A stretch of 64,000 nucleotides of DNA from Rhizobiales bacterium 2SD (GTDB lineage: Bacteria > Pseudomonadota > Alphaproteobacteria > Rhizobiales > Beijerinckiaceae), in the NCBI GenBank assembly GCA_005502805.1, contig SCMY01000017.1:1-64000 (forward strand). Reading direction: 5' to 3'. The position numbers were made by a program, and so were the translations under genes. Below, one piece after another: positions 25,714-34,178 of the stretch. How positions within the stretch are numbered: position 1 is the stretch's first letter; the number at the start of each line of letters is the position of its first letter. A model generated the notes under the pieces. It ran no database searches and had not been told where the DNA came from. It saw only the letters and a list, made by a program, of their open reading frames with translations.

Positions 25714-26805
25714 ATGAGCTGGTCGCCGCAGCAGGACGCGGCGCTCGCCGCCGTGGCCGAGTGGCTGAAGGTCGGCTCGCCGCAGCTCTTCCGCCTGTTC
25801 GGCTATGCCGGCACGGGCAAGACCACGCTCGCCCGGCATATCGCCGAGGGTGTCGACGGCACCGTCGTCTTCGCCGCCTTCACCGGCAAGGCGGCGCTCG
25901 TCCTGCGCAACAAGGGCTGCGAGGGCGCGCAGACCATCCACTCGCTGATCTACCGCTCGCGCGGCGTCGACGAGGAGAGCCCGACCTTCGTGCTCAATCG
26001 CGAAAGCACCGCCGCCAAGGCCAAGCTGATCATCATCGACGAGTGCTCGATGGTCGACGAGGAGCTGGGCCGCGATCTGCTTTCCTTCGGTACGCCGGTG
26101 CTGGTGCTCGGCGATCCCGCACAGTTGCCGCCGGTCAAGGGCGGCGGCTTCTTCACCGAGGCCGAGCCCGACGTGATGCTGACCGAGGTCCATCGTCAGG
26201 CGGCCGACAACCCGATCGTGCGCATGTCGATGATCGTGCGCGAGGGCGGGCGGCTCGAAATCGGCGACTATGGCGCGAGCCGCATCATCAGGCGCGCCGA
26301 GATCACGCCGGAGATCGTGCTCTCGGCTGATCAGGTCCTGGTCGGCCTCAACAAGACCCGCCGGCTCTACAATGCCCGCATGCGCCAGCTGATGGGCCAT
26401 GTCGCCAATGTCCCGGCCGTCGGCGAGAAGCTGGTCTGCCTGCGCAACGACAAGAGCAAGGGCCTGCTCAATGGCGGCGCCTGGATCGTGCAGGAGCTGA
26501 AGACCTCGAAGAAGGGGCTCGTCACCATGCGGGTGACGCCGGAGGACGATACCGGCGGCAAGCCGGTCAAGGTCTCGGTGATGCCCAACTTCTTCGACGG
26601 CACCGAGGACGAGGTGCCCTGGGAGCTGCGCCGCCACACCGACGAGTTCACCTTCGGCTACGCCCTGACGGTACATAAGGCGCAGGGTTCGCAATGGGAC
26701 AATGTCGTACTCTTCGACGAGGCCTTCGCCTTCCGCGAGCACCGGGCGCGCTGGCTCTATACCGGCCTGACCCGCGCAGCCGAGACGATCACGGTGGTGA
26801 TGTAG
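25714..26805 (+). CDS. RecD-like ATP-dependent DNA helicase
   Basis: A 363-residue superfamily 1 helicase. Walker A is GYAGTGKTT (about residues 30-38), Walker B IIIDECSM, motif III GDPAQLPPVKGGGFF, and the C-terminal UvrD_C_2 motifs are YALTVHKAQGSQWDNV and YTGLTRA. It is much shorter than RecD or RecD2 and lacks the RecB-interaction and N-terminal domains, fitting a stand-alone 5'-3' helicase of the kind also found in phages. No recB or recC neighbours are present. It is convergent with the PBP gene (stops 14 bases apart). Confidence 0.9.
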   Translation: MSWSPQQDAALAAVAEWLKVGSPQLFRLFGYAGTGKTTLARHIAEGVDGTVVFAAFTGKAALVLRNKGCEGAQTIHSLIYRSRGVDEESPTFVLNRESTAAKAKLIIIDECSMVDEELGRDLLSFGTPVLVLGDPAQLPPVKGGGFFTEAEPDVMLTEVHRQAADNPIVRMSMIVREGGRLEIGDYGASRIIRRAEITPEIVLSADQVLVGLNKTRRLYNARMRQLMGHVANVPAVGEKLVCLRNDKSKGLLNGGAWIVQELKTSKKGLVTMRVTPEDDTGGKPVKVSVMPNFFDGTEDEVPWELRRHTDEFTFGYALTVHKAQGSQWDNVVLFDEAFAFREHRARWLYTGLTRAAETITVVM

Positions 26806-26819
26806 CCGTCCGGCGCTCC

Positions 26820-28799
26820 CTACTGTTCCAGCTGGGTCCAGACGAAGGAGGCCTGCATGCCGGTCAGCCCTGGCACGGGGCTGTTGTCCGGATTGCCCAG
26901 CCAGATGCCTGACACGTGGCGGTCGGTCATGCCGATGAACCAGCCATCGCGCTCGTCTTGGCTGGTTCCCGTCTTGCCGGCGGCATTGGGGATGCGGCTC
27001 GCGGGCTTTGCGGTGCCGGACAACACTGTTTGCCGCATCATCATACGCATCGTTGCGTTGACCTGCTCGCTGACCAGGCGCGGTCCTGCGGGATGAAGCG
27101 GCTCCCAGATGGTACCCGCCTGCACGACCGTCTTCATGCCGAACGGCTCGACATATCCACCTTGCAGAATGCCGCGATAGACCGCGAGCAATTCGGTCAA
27201 AGGCATCTCGCTGCTACCCAGGGCGAGACTCGGATCAGGCCGCAGCTTCGATCGAACCCCGGCTTTCGTCATGAATTTGACCATCTCGGCAGGACCGATC
27301 CTCTGCAGCAGCGCTTGTGCCGCCCCATTGTCCGATCTCGCGAAGTCACGTGTCAGCTGCGCCGACGGAGAGACGATTCGCTGCTGTAGGGCGTAGGCGT
27401 AGATGAAGACCTTGAATGTCGACGCGACCGGACGCGATGCTTGAGCGGCGAAGCTCATGCGCGCCCGGCTCCGGTCCCGCTGCCCGACCATCACCGATAC
27501 CCCGCCATCGCTGCCCAGGCGCAGATAGCCCATTTCGAGTTCCGGCCCGCCGACCGGAAGCGTCATCCGCGCGATCCTCGCATCGGTCTGGGCCTGTGCG
27601 GTGAAATCCAGTGTGATCGCGATTCTGGTCGTGGCGTCCGGCGCAGCCGGCAGGAGCTTGTTGCGGATGAGGTCGGCGACGAGCCAATCGACGAAGGGCT
27701 TGGTGTAAGCCCTGACGAGCTCCTCCCTCCCGCGGGCGCGCCTCGCTCGCAGCGCGCTCACCGCCTGCTGCTTCGTGATCTTGCCTTGGGCGGCCATGGC
27801 GGCGAGCACGGTAGAGCTACGCTGCAGCGACCGTTCCGGATGCCTGATCGGATCGAACTGAGCCGGGGCCCGCAGCATGCCCGCCAAGGTCGCGGCTTCG
27901 AACAGATTCAGGTCCCGGGCCCTGCGCCCGAAAAAGTGGCGCGCAGCCTGCTCCGCGCCGATGATCGGAAAACCCTCGGTCGATCCGAACGACACCTGAT
28001 TGAGATAGGCGGCGAGAATCTCGTTCTTCGTCATCGCTTGTTCGAGGCGCAGGCTGAGAGCGATTTCATCCACCTTCCGCGACAGGTTTCGGCGAGATGT
28101 CAGGACGGTGTTCTTCAGGAGTTGCATCGTGATGGTGCTTCCCCCCTCGGCGCGGGGGAGCAGAAACATCGACGCTGCGGCGCGCAGCAGCGCCCTGGGA
28201 TCGGCGCCGCGATGATCATGGAAGCGCCGGTCCTCGATAGCGATGACGGCATCGCGCAGATGCGAGGAAAATTCGTGCAGGGCCAGCTTCGGCCCGCACC
28301 AGCAGACCGGCTCCAGTCCGTTTCGCGTCGAGACGAAGATGACCTGGTTCGACTCAACCGTTGCCCGCAGGCTCTCGGCGGTGGTGGACGGTGAGGCGGG
28401 CAAGGTGCTTCCGCGCGCGGAAATGGCGGCCGAGCCGAGGATGGCCAGAAACGCCCCAGCGGAGACGAATACGAAGCGCTTGACGAACCGCGACCAGGGC
28501 CTCCGGAAGACCGCCAGTCCGCCCGCCGCAGCGCCGCCGAAGCCGATCAGCATCGTCAGCCCGGCGGGCGAAGACATGATTCCGAAGAGATCGCGGAAGA
28601 ACGGGCCATAGGCCCGCTCATGGTACAGGAGCAGGCCGGCGGCGATGTAGCAGGCCAGCAGCGCCACTGGCGCCACGATGATGGCGATCAGGGCCAGCCA
28701 GCCCAGCAGGCGCAGCCAGCCACGAGGCGCGCTCCGCGCCAGGGCGGCGGCCGCGCCGCCGATGACGAGGCAGACGGCGAACACAACGACATGAGTCAT
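26820..28799 (-). CDS. Class A penicillin-binding protein with four N-terminal membrane segments
   Basis: A 659-residue bifunctional peptidoglycan synthase. Glycosyltransferase (GT51) motifs: IAIEDRRFHDHRGAD (catalytic Glu 189), GGSTITMQLLKN (219-230), RKVDEIALSLRLE and NEILAAYLNQVSFG. Transpeptidase motifs: S460-T-F-K463, S489-D-N491 and K609-T-G611. Before the GT domain four hydrophobic segments are visible (about 3-22, 29-59, 81-98, 108-128), where class A PBPs usually have one. GGGAGG lies 6 bases before the ATG at 28799. The promoter region is shared with the divergent orphan gene. The preserved motifs imply an active enzyme. Confidence 0.9.
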   Translation of the reverse strand: MTHVVVFAVCLVIGGAAAALARSAPRGWLRLLGWLALIAIIVAPVALLACYIAAGLLLYHERAYGPFFRDLFGIMSSPAGLTMLIGFGGAAAGGLAVFRRPWSRFVKRFVFVSAGAFLAILGSAAISARGSTLPASPSTTAESLRATVESNQVIFVSTRNGLEPVCWCGPKLALHEFSSHLRDAVIAIEDRRFHDHRGADPRALLRAAASMFLLPRAEGGSTITMQLLKNTVLTSRRNLSRKVDEIALSLRLEQAMTKNEILAAYLNQVSFGSTEGFPIIGAEQAARHFFGRRARDLNLFEAATLAGMLRAPAQFDPIRHPERSLQRSSTVLAAMAAQGKITKQQAVSALRARRARGREELVRAYTKPFVDWLVADLIRNKLLPAAPDATTRIAITLDFTAQAQTDARIARMTLPVGGPELEMGYLRLGSDGGVSVMVGQRDRSRARMSFAAQASRPVASTFKVFIYAYALQQRIVSPSAQLTRDFARSDNGAAQALLQRIGPAEMVKFMTKAGVRSKLRPDPSLALGSSEMPLTELLAVYRGILQGGYVEPFGMKTVVQAGTIWEPLHPAGPRLVSEQVNATMRMMMRQTVLSGTAKPASRIPNAAGKTGTSQDERDGWFIGMTDRHVSGIWLGNPDNSPVPGLTGMQASFVWTQLEQ

Positions 28800-28957
28800 G
28801 GCAATCCTCCCTCTTTTGTTGGGGAATCGTGCCCGGCTGTCGGAGCGAAGGATATCTATTCCGGCCTTTACTCGCACTGGGACGAAATATAGGGCTGCTA
28901 CACAGGGCGGAGAATCGCAGCAAAAAATCACGCTGCCCAAGAGTGGTGGTGCTGGGG

Positions 28958-30304
28958 ATGGTAAGGGAAACGAAGGCGAGCAAGGAGCAGCGTGCCAACG
29001 CAGTCAAAGCATGCGGCTTTATCAATCGTCTGCAGGGAGGCACGCCTGAGCAATGGTTAGAGCTACAAAAGGCGATCGGTGACCTTATTCATGGTAACAC
29101 ATCGCTGCGCGGTAATCTCGCGCACTTGCTGCTCTACCTAATGTCATCGGAAGGCGCGGGGCGTTCTGCACTGGCGCTTCAGACTTCATTTCGCAGTTAT
29201 ATGGCCGAAGTTGTCGGGCAACTTGAGAAAGCAACAAATATATCATGGCCAGATGCGAGTGATGGGCAGAAGTTTAGCCAGTTCGTAGAGCGTTTCCGCA
29301 AAAGCCATGAAGACAAGCGGAGCTATGCGGCCTATGTGCTCCTTTTGACTGGTCTGGCGGTTGAGGAGGGGGCGGATTTCACAGAAAATCATATATTTAT
29401 TGAGTCTGGTGATTTGAAAGATTTGATCTTTCGAATGAAAATATGTGTAGAATCTGAATTGACGGTTAAATCGTTGTTGGAGAGCGTCAAGGATTTCGAG
29501 AGCTGGTATGAAAATCAAAATAGAGTAAAAGTTGATCTTGGTTCATTTATAGAAATGGGCGCATTCGGGTCTGCAAATCTGTGGGGTAGTATTTTTGATT
29601 CTGACATTCTAAAAACATATGAGTACAGGGCTGATGAATCTACTGAAAATCGGTATATTTGCTATCGATTTTCCTCATTGCATGGGCGTGCCTCACCGGA
29701 GGTTGTAAAATCGTTCCTTGTTTTTCAATCCCCAGGCAAAAGGCGGGAGCATTTTGCCTTCAAGCTGTTCTATCGCTCGAGGCGCGCTTCCAAGCAGTCA
29801 AGCAAGCTGAAGCCTAGGCTGAGGCGTTCGGCCGGCGCCTTGATCGAGATGGGCGACTACATTGTCTGCATGGGCAGCTCACGTGAGGTGAGAGAGGGAG
29901 CTGAGCAGGGAGTGCGTGCGCCGGATTTCGTTCAGTCGGCTCGTGGACCCAAGGTTCTCGTGTTCAATGCCAAGCACATGCGAACAGAGCCGACGATAAT
30001 AATGGGCCTAACCCTCACAGTAAATGAGCAGGAATTGCCGCTTGTGGGTCGAATTTGCCTAGTCAAAACCAATCATGAGCACTCGAAGAGCGTTGGCATC
30101 GGAACTTTACACTCAGATAAGTTTGTCGACGATCTGAGGGGGCATACAGTTTTCGGTACCGATGAGGAGTGGCTCGCGTTGAGAGAAGGCGAGGGGCTCG
30201 GCCGCCTGGCAAACAAGGTCCTCGAAAACCTACAATTTCCCGCCACAAGCGGGCTGCTGATGCTGAGAGAAACGGAGCAGATTCGCCCGCACACCTTCAT
30301 CTGA
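28958..30304 (+). CDS. AT-rich orphan gene, unknown function, probably acquired
   Basis: A 448-residue protein (MVRETKASKEQRANAVKACG). Base composition drops sharply, with codons such as ATA, TTA, AGA and AAA that neighbours avoid, so recent transfer is likely. No signal peptide or membrane segment is seen. Residues 1-200 look helical and charged. The C-terminal half looks beta-rich: an irregular stretch (TYEYRADESTENRYICYRFS), then ALIEMGDYIVCMG, PKVLVFNAKHM and TIIMGLTLTVNEQELPLVGR. That layout faintly resembles sensor-like C-terminal domains in some uncharacterised HTH proteins, but no HTH is evident. Start uncertain: in-frame GTGs lie just upstream. Confidence 0.75.
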   Translation: MVRETKASKEQRANAVKACGFINRLQGGTPEQWLELQKAIGDLIHGNTSLRGNLAHLLLYLMSSEGAGRSALALQTSFRSYMAEVVGQLEKATNISWPDASDGQKFSQFVERFRKSHEDKRSYAAYVLLLTGLAVEEGADFTENHIFIESGDLKDLIFRMKICVESELTVKSLLESVKDFESWYENQNRVKVDLGSFIEMGAFGSANLWGSIFDSDILKTYEYRADESTENRYICYRFSSLHGRASPEVVKSFLVFQSPGKRREHFAFKLFYRSRRASKQSSKLKPRLRRSAGALIEMGDYIVCMGSSREVREGAEQGVRAPDFVQSARGPKVLVFNAKHMRTEPTIIMGLTLTVNEQELPLVGRICLVKTNHEHSKSVGIGTLHSDKFVDDLRGHTVFGTDEEWLALREGEGLGRLANKVLENLQFPATSGLLMLRETEQIRPHTFI

Positions 30305-30635
30305 CCAGCGCGGTTGTATCGCGCTTATACCGACGAGGAGGCCGACTTATATCGACGAGCCGGTCGAGATATAAGGCCCTGCAGATCAGCGTGATCCGGC
30401 TCCGTCGGATGGCGGGTTCGTCGGTCGATCACGCGTCTCGCGTTGGCACGGTGGGTGTCGGTTACGACAGTTGCGGCGACGTGTCTTGAAAGTTTGCTCC
30501 GGCGCAGGTGCTGCGAGCCGGACCGATTCGGGCGATACCCAATAGGCGAAAAATCTCGACTCCCCTGCTGGCGGAGAAGAATTTTCTTGGTATGCGATGA
30601 TCTCGTGCTGGCCCGGCAATGCATCGGAACCCGAG
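30305..30635. other. Intergenic region with a tandem/inverted motif, no gene
   Basis: The 331 bases after the orphan gene hold a CTTATA-C-CGACGAG / CTTATA-T-CGACGAG direct repeat (30324-30337 and 30346-30359) whose second copy pairs with GATATAAG at 30368-30375 (arms CTTATATC/GATATAAG). It may be a terminator remnant or the edge of the acquired segment. No coding frame has family character. Confidence 0.4.
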
Positions 30636-31820
30636 ATGATCGCAGCTTCGACCTTCGACTTGCATATCGACCGCCGCGGCAGCAACTGCGCCAAATGGGA
30701 CAAGATGGAGGCCATCTACGGCGTGCCGGTCTCCGACGGCATCGCCATGTGGGTCGCCGATATGGACTTCCGTCCGCCGGCCTGCGTCCAGGCCGCGATC
30801 GAGGCGATGGCCGCCCACGGCATCTACGGCTATTTCGGTCATGAGGGCACCAACAGTGACGCGATCCGCTGGTGGATGCAGGAGCGCCATGGCTGGACTG
30901 TCGAACCAGAGGCGATCTTCACGACGCATGGGCTGGTGAACGGCACCGCGCTCTGCGTCGACGCCTATACCAGGCCGGGCGATGGCGTCGTGCTGATGAC
31001 ACCGGTCTACCACGCCTTCGCCCGCGTCATCAAAGCGGCCGGCCGCGAGGTCGTCGAATGCCGGCTCGCGCAGGAGGACGGCCGCTATGTCCTCGACATC
31101 CCGGCCTGGGATGCGCAGATGACCGGCAAGGAGAAGATGCTGGTCCTGTGCTCGCCGCACAACCCCGGCGGGCGGGTCTGGAGCCAGGGCGAACTCCGCC
31201 AGATCGCCGACTTCTGCGTCCGGCACGACCTCGTCCTGGTCTCGGACGAGATCCACCACGACCTCGTGATGCCCGGCTACAAGCACACGGTCATGCCCCT
31301 CGCTGCACCGGAGATCACCGATCGCCTGGTGATGATGACGGCGACGACCAAGACCTTCAACATCGCCGGCGCCCATATCGGCAACGTCATCATCCCGGAC
31401 GAAAAGCTGCGTGCCGCGTTCCGCGCCCGGATGAACGCGCTCGGCATCTCCCCGAACTCCTTCGGCATGGAGATGTCGACGGCAGCCTACAGCAAGGAAG
31501 GCGCTGCCTGGGTCGATGCGCTCGCCGCCTATCTCGACGGCAACCGCCGCATCTTCGACGAGGCGATCAACGCCATTCCCGGTCTGCGTTCGATGCCGCT
31601 GGAGGCGACCTATCTCGCCTGGGTCGACTTTTCCGGCACCGGCATGGAGCCGAAGGATTTCATCGCCCGCGTCGAGAAGCAGGCGAAGATCGCTGTCAAT
31701 CACGGCAACAGCTTCGGCGCCGGCGGCGACAGCTTCCTGCGCTTCAATCTGGCGACGCAGCGCGCCGTCGTGGTCGAGGCGGCCGAGCGCCTGAAGCAGG
31801 CCTTCGCTGATCTGCAGTGA
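30636..31820 (+). CDS. PatB/MalY-type PLP aminotransferase (C-S lyase)
   Basis: A 394-residue fold-type I PLP enzyme. PatB/MalY signatures are IAMWVADMDFRPP, SPHNPGGRVW, VSDEIHHDLV and the PLP-lysine region TATTKTFNIAGAHIGNVIIP. Family members cleave C-S bonds (cystathionine beta-lyase activity) or aminate aromatic acids; cytoplasmic. ATG 30636 matches the family N-terminus (MIAASTFDLHIDRRGSNCAK); an upstream ATG at 30597 adds 13 residues and is less likely. It is convergent with an SDR gene. Confidence 0.9.
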   Translation: MIAASTFDLHIDRRGSNCAKWDKMEAIYGVPVSDGIAMWVADMDFRPPACVQAAIEAMAAHGIYGYFGHEGTNSDAIRWWMQERHGWTVEPEAIFTTHGLVNGTALCVDAYTRPGDGVVLMTPVYHAFARVIKAAGREVVECRLAQEDGRYVLDIPAWDAQMTGKEKMLVLCSPHNPGGRVWSQGELRQIADFCVRHDLVLVSDEIHHDLVMPGYKHTVMPLAAPEITDRLVMMTATTKTFNIAGAHIGNVIIPDEKLRAAFRARMNALGISPNSFGMEMSTAAYSKEGAAWVDALAAYLDGNRRIFDEAINAIPGLRSMPLEATYLAWVDFSGTGMEPKDFIARVEKQAKIAVNHGNSFGAGGDSFLRFNLATQRAVVVEAAERLKQAFADLQ

Positions 31821-31833
31821 GGGCGGCTTCGGC

Positions 31834-32583
31834 TCAGAAATGCGCGAGATAGCCGCCGTCGACCGGTAGGGTCACGCCGGTGACATAGGCCGCTTCCGGC
31901 GAGCACAGGAAGGCGACGGCGCCGACCAGTTCGTTGGGAGCGCCCCAGCGCCCGATCGAGGTCCGCTGCGCCAGCATGCCGGCGATGCCGGGATCGGCGA
32001 CGAGACCGGCATTCGCCTCGGTCGCGAAGAAGCCGGGCGCGACGGCGTTGACCGTGATCCCGCGTGGGCCGAGCTCGGCCGCGAGCGCGCGGGTGAGCGC
32101 TTCGAGCCCGCCCTTGGTCGCGATGTAGCCGGGATCGCCGGCGCGCGCGATCGAGCCGGCGATCGAGGTGATGTTGACGATGCGCCCGCCGTCCGGGATG
32201 TGCCGGGCGAGCTGCCGCACCAGGTCGAACGGCGCGACGAGATTGACCTCGAGCAGCGCGCGGAAAGCGGCGCGGTCGAGAGCATCGAGCGGCCGACGGT
32301 CGCGCAAGCCGGCATTGTTGACGAGGATGTCGATGCGGGGATGGCGCGCCACCAGCGCATCGAGCGCCTGCGTGGTCGCATTCTCGTCGGCGAGGTCTGT
32401 TGCGAAGGTCGAGACCGCGAGGCCTTCCGTGGCCAGCTCGGCGGCAGCCTTGTCGAGTAGCTCCTGACTGCGGCCATGGATTACCACATGCGCACCGCGC
32501 GCGGCGAGCCCCTTGGCGATCGCGAGGCCGAGGCCCTTGCCGGCCCCGGTGACCAGAGCCGTTCGTCCGTTCAGATCCGTCAT
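31834..32583 (-). CDS. SDR oxidoreductase, gluconate 5-dehydrogenase-like
   Basis: A 249-residue classical SDR. TGAGKGLG (residues 12-19) binds NAD(P), NNAG lies near 90, and the catalytic residues are in NITSIAGSI and YIATKGGLEAL. The C-terminal AAYVTGVTLPVDGGYLAHF is typical. Similarity in pattern to gluconate 5-dehydrogenase/3-oxoacyl-ACP-reductase-like SDRs suggests a sugar-acid or related substrate, not provable here. It stands alone between a convergent aminotransferase gene and the anti-sigma gene. Confidence 0.87.
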   Translation of the reverse strand: MTDLNGRTALVTGAGKGLGLAIAKGLAARGAHVVIHGRSQELLDKAAAELATEGLAVSTFATDLADENATTQALDALVARHPRIDILVNNAGLRDRRPLDALDRAAFRALLEVNLVAPFDLVRQLARHIPDGGRIVNITSIAGSIARAGDPGYIATKGGLEALTRALAAELGPRGITVNAVAPGFFATEANAGLVADPGIAGMLAQRTSIGRWGAPNELVGAVAFLCSPEAAYVTGVTLPVDGGYLAHF

Positions 32584-32663
32584 CGCCTCTCGCCGTCAGC
32601 CTTGCAGGTCCGCCGAGCTTGTCGCCCGGCGGCGTCCTATCGCGTCAGCACTGGCCCGGTCCA

Positions 32664-33416
32664 TCACAGCCGCTGCGAGGTCGTGCCCTTGGCGATGATC
32701 GGGCCGGTCGGGCGCCCGGTCGGCGAGCCGCTCGCCGGCTCCAGCGTGATCTCGAAGAGTTGGCCGTTGCCCAGCGGCAGATTGTCGAGCCGCAGCGGCG
32801 TTGAGCGGGCGCGGTCGATCAGGCCGACCGAGCGCGGGCCGACGGCGCGGTCCCACAAGGTCCAGATCTCAAGCGCCTTGCCGGCGGGTACGTCGATGCT
32901 TTGCAAAGGCAGCATCTCGACGCGGCCATCGGCGAAGGTGTTGACTACGGCGGCGGCGGCATTGCCCTCTGTCAGGAGCACCGCGACCATCAGCGGCTGA
33001 CGCTTGGCGCGATCGAGCGCGCCGACGAGGCCGACCGCCAGCAATATCGTGGCCAGCGCACCGGCGAAGGCGGCGCCGCGCCAGATGAACAGGCTGCTCC
33101 ACCAGTCGGCGAAGCGGCTGGAACCAGCTGCTCCCGGGAGTGTCGGTGCAGTTCTGGCGGCAGGTTGCGCCAGGCCCGCTATTCCGCTCTCGATGCCGGA
33201 CCAGAGCTCGGCGGAGGGCGTGACCGGCATGGCCGTTGCGTCGAGCGCAAAGAAGTGCCTGCGCCAGCGTTCGACCGAGGCGGCGAAATCGCGATCCGTG
33301 TCGAGACGGCCTTCGGCGGCGGCGTACTCTGCTCCATCGAGCAGGCCGAGCACATATTCGCCGGCGAGTGCGTCGCGCTCCGGGGGGCTGAGCTGGTCGT
33401 CGCGGGAGGGGCTCAT
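32664..33416 (-). CDS. Anti-sigma factor (RskA/zf-HC2-less type)
   Basis: A 250-residue single-pass membrane protein. The N-terminal cytoplasmic part (LAGEYVLGLLDGAEYAAAEG, typical of RskA-like anti-sigmas) is followed by a membrane segment at about residues 98-118 (GAAFAGALATILLAVGLVGA) and a periplasmic RskA domain with VPAGKALEIWTLWD and LEPASGSPTGRPTGPI. It should hold the co-encoded ECF sigma factor inactive until a periplasmic signal. Its ATG overlaps the sigma stop as ATGA (33413-33416), indicating translational coupling. Confidence 0.9.
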   Translation of the reverse strand: MSPSRDDQLSPPERDALAGEYVLGLLDGAEYAAAEGRLDTDRDFAASVERWRRHFFALDATAMPVTPSAELWSGIESGIAGLAQPAARTAPTLPGAAGSSRFADWWSSLFIWRGAAFAGALATILLAVGLVGALDRAKRQPLMVAVLLTEGNAAAAVVNTFADGRVEMLPLQSIDVPAGKALEIWTLWDRAVGPRSVGLIDRARSTPLRLDNLPLGNGQLFEITLEPASGSPTGRPTGPIIAKGTTSQRL

Positions 33417-33976
33417 CCGAGGCACTCCTTCAGCGAGAGCAGGGAACGCCGGATCCAAGACTTCACCGTGCCGAGCGGCAGCTTGAGCCGCCCGGCGATC
33501 TCGCCATGCGTCAACCCCTGGACGAAGGCGAGCAGCACCAGGCCGCGCCGCTGCGGCGTCAGCATCTCCAGGCAGGCGCGCAGCGCGCTGGCATCCGACA
33601 GCTTCGCCATCACGGTCTCGGGGTCGTCCTCCTCGCTCGCGGTCTCCTCGGCGATCGGCGTGTCGCTGGTCTCGGTTCGCTTCTCGTCGCGCAGGATCGA
33701 GAGCGAGCGGTTGCGCAGGATCGCGTAGATCCAGGTCAGGCCGGCGCCGCGCTCGGGATCGAAGCGGCCGGCATGCCTGAAGATCAGCACGAACGCGTCC
33801 TGCACCGCTTCCTCCGCCAGAGCCCGGCGCTTCAAGAGACGCTGCGCCACACCGAGCATACGCGGCGACTCCGCCTCATAGATGCGGCGGAGCGCGTTTT
33901 TGTCGCCGGCGGCGCAGGCGAGGAGGGCGGTCTCGATCTCGCCGGTGTATCGCGGTTGCGTTGCGTCGCTCGCCAT
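33413..33976 (-). CDS. ECF RNA polymerase sigma factor
   Basis: A 187-residue sigma-70 family member with only regions 2 and 4. Region 2 contains AEEAVQDAFVLIFRHAGRFD and GAGLTWIYAILRNRSLSILR; region 4 contains LTPQRRGLVLLAFVQGLTHG and the HTH IAGRLKLPLGTVKSWIRRSL. An acidic linker (EETASEEDDPET) joins them. It directs transcription of a stress regulon and is controlled by the overlapping anti-sigma gene. The divergent DUF4394 gene is a likely target, as in other Hyphomicrobiales, but a promoter match was not established. Confidence 0.92.
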   Translation of the reverse strand: MASDATQPRYTGEIETALLACAAGDKNALRRIYEAESPRMLGVAQRLLKRRALAEEAVQDAFVLIFRHAGRFDPERGAGLTWIYAILRNRSLSILRDEKRTETSDTPIAEETASEEDDPETVMAKLSDASALRACLEMLTPQRRGLVLLAFVQGLTHGEIAGRLKLPLGTVKSWIRRSLLSLKECLG

Positions 33977-34178
33977 CCGTTTCCCCGGTCTCCGGCGGTC
34001 CTCACGAGAGCCGCGGCCCATTGTTACGCGATGCCCACCGCCTTGGATGCAGGCCGCCGGTTTTATTTTTTCATCCGCATCCGCCCCGAAACCTCGCCGC
34101 TATCCGCCATGGGTGCCGCGCCGCAGAAGGCGTCGGCCAGCCCCTTTGAGATCGCGACACGAACCGGAGGACATCCCC

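Noticed and set aside
33977..34178. A specific ECF promoter (-35/-10) for the DUF4394 gene
   Set aside because: Several GGAAC-like and CATCC-like words are present but none with convincing spacing, so no promoter feature was called.
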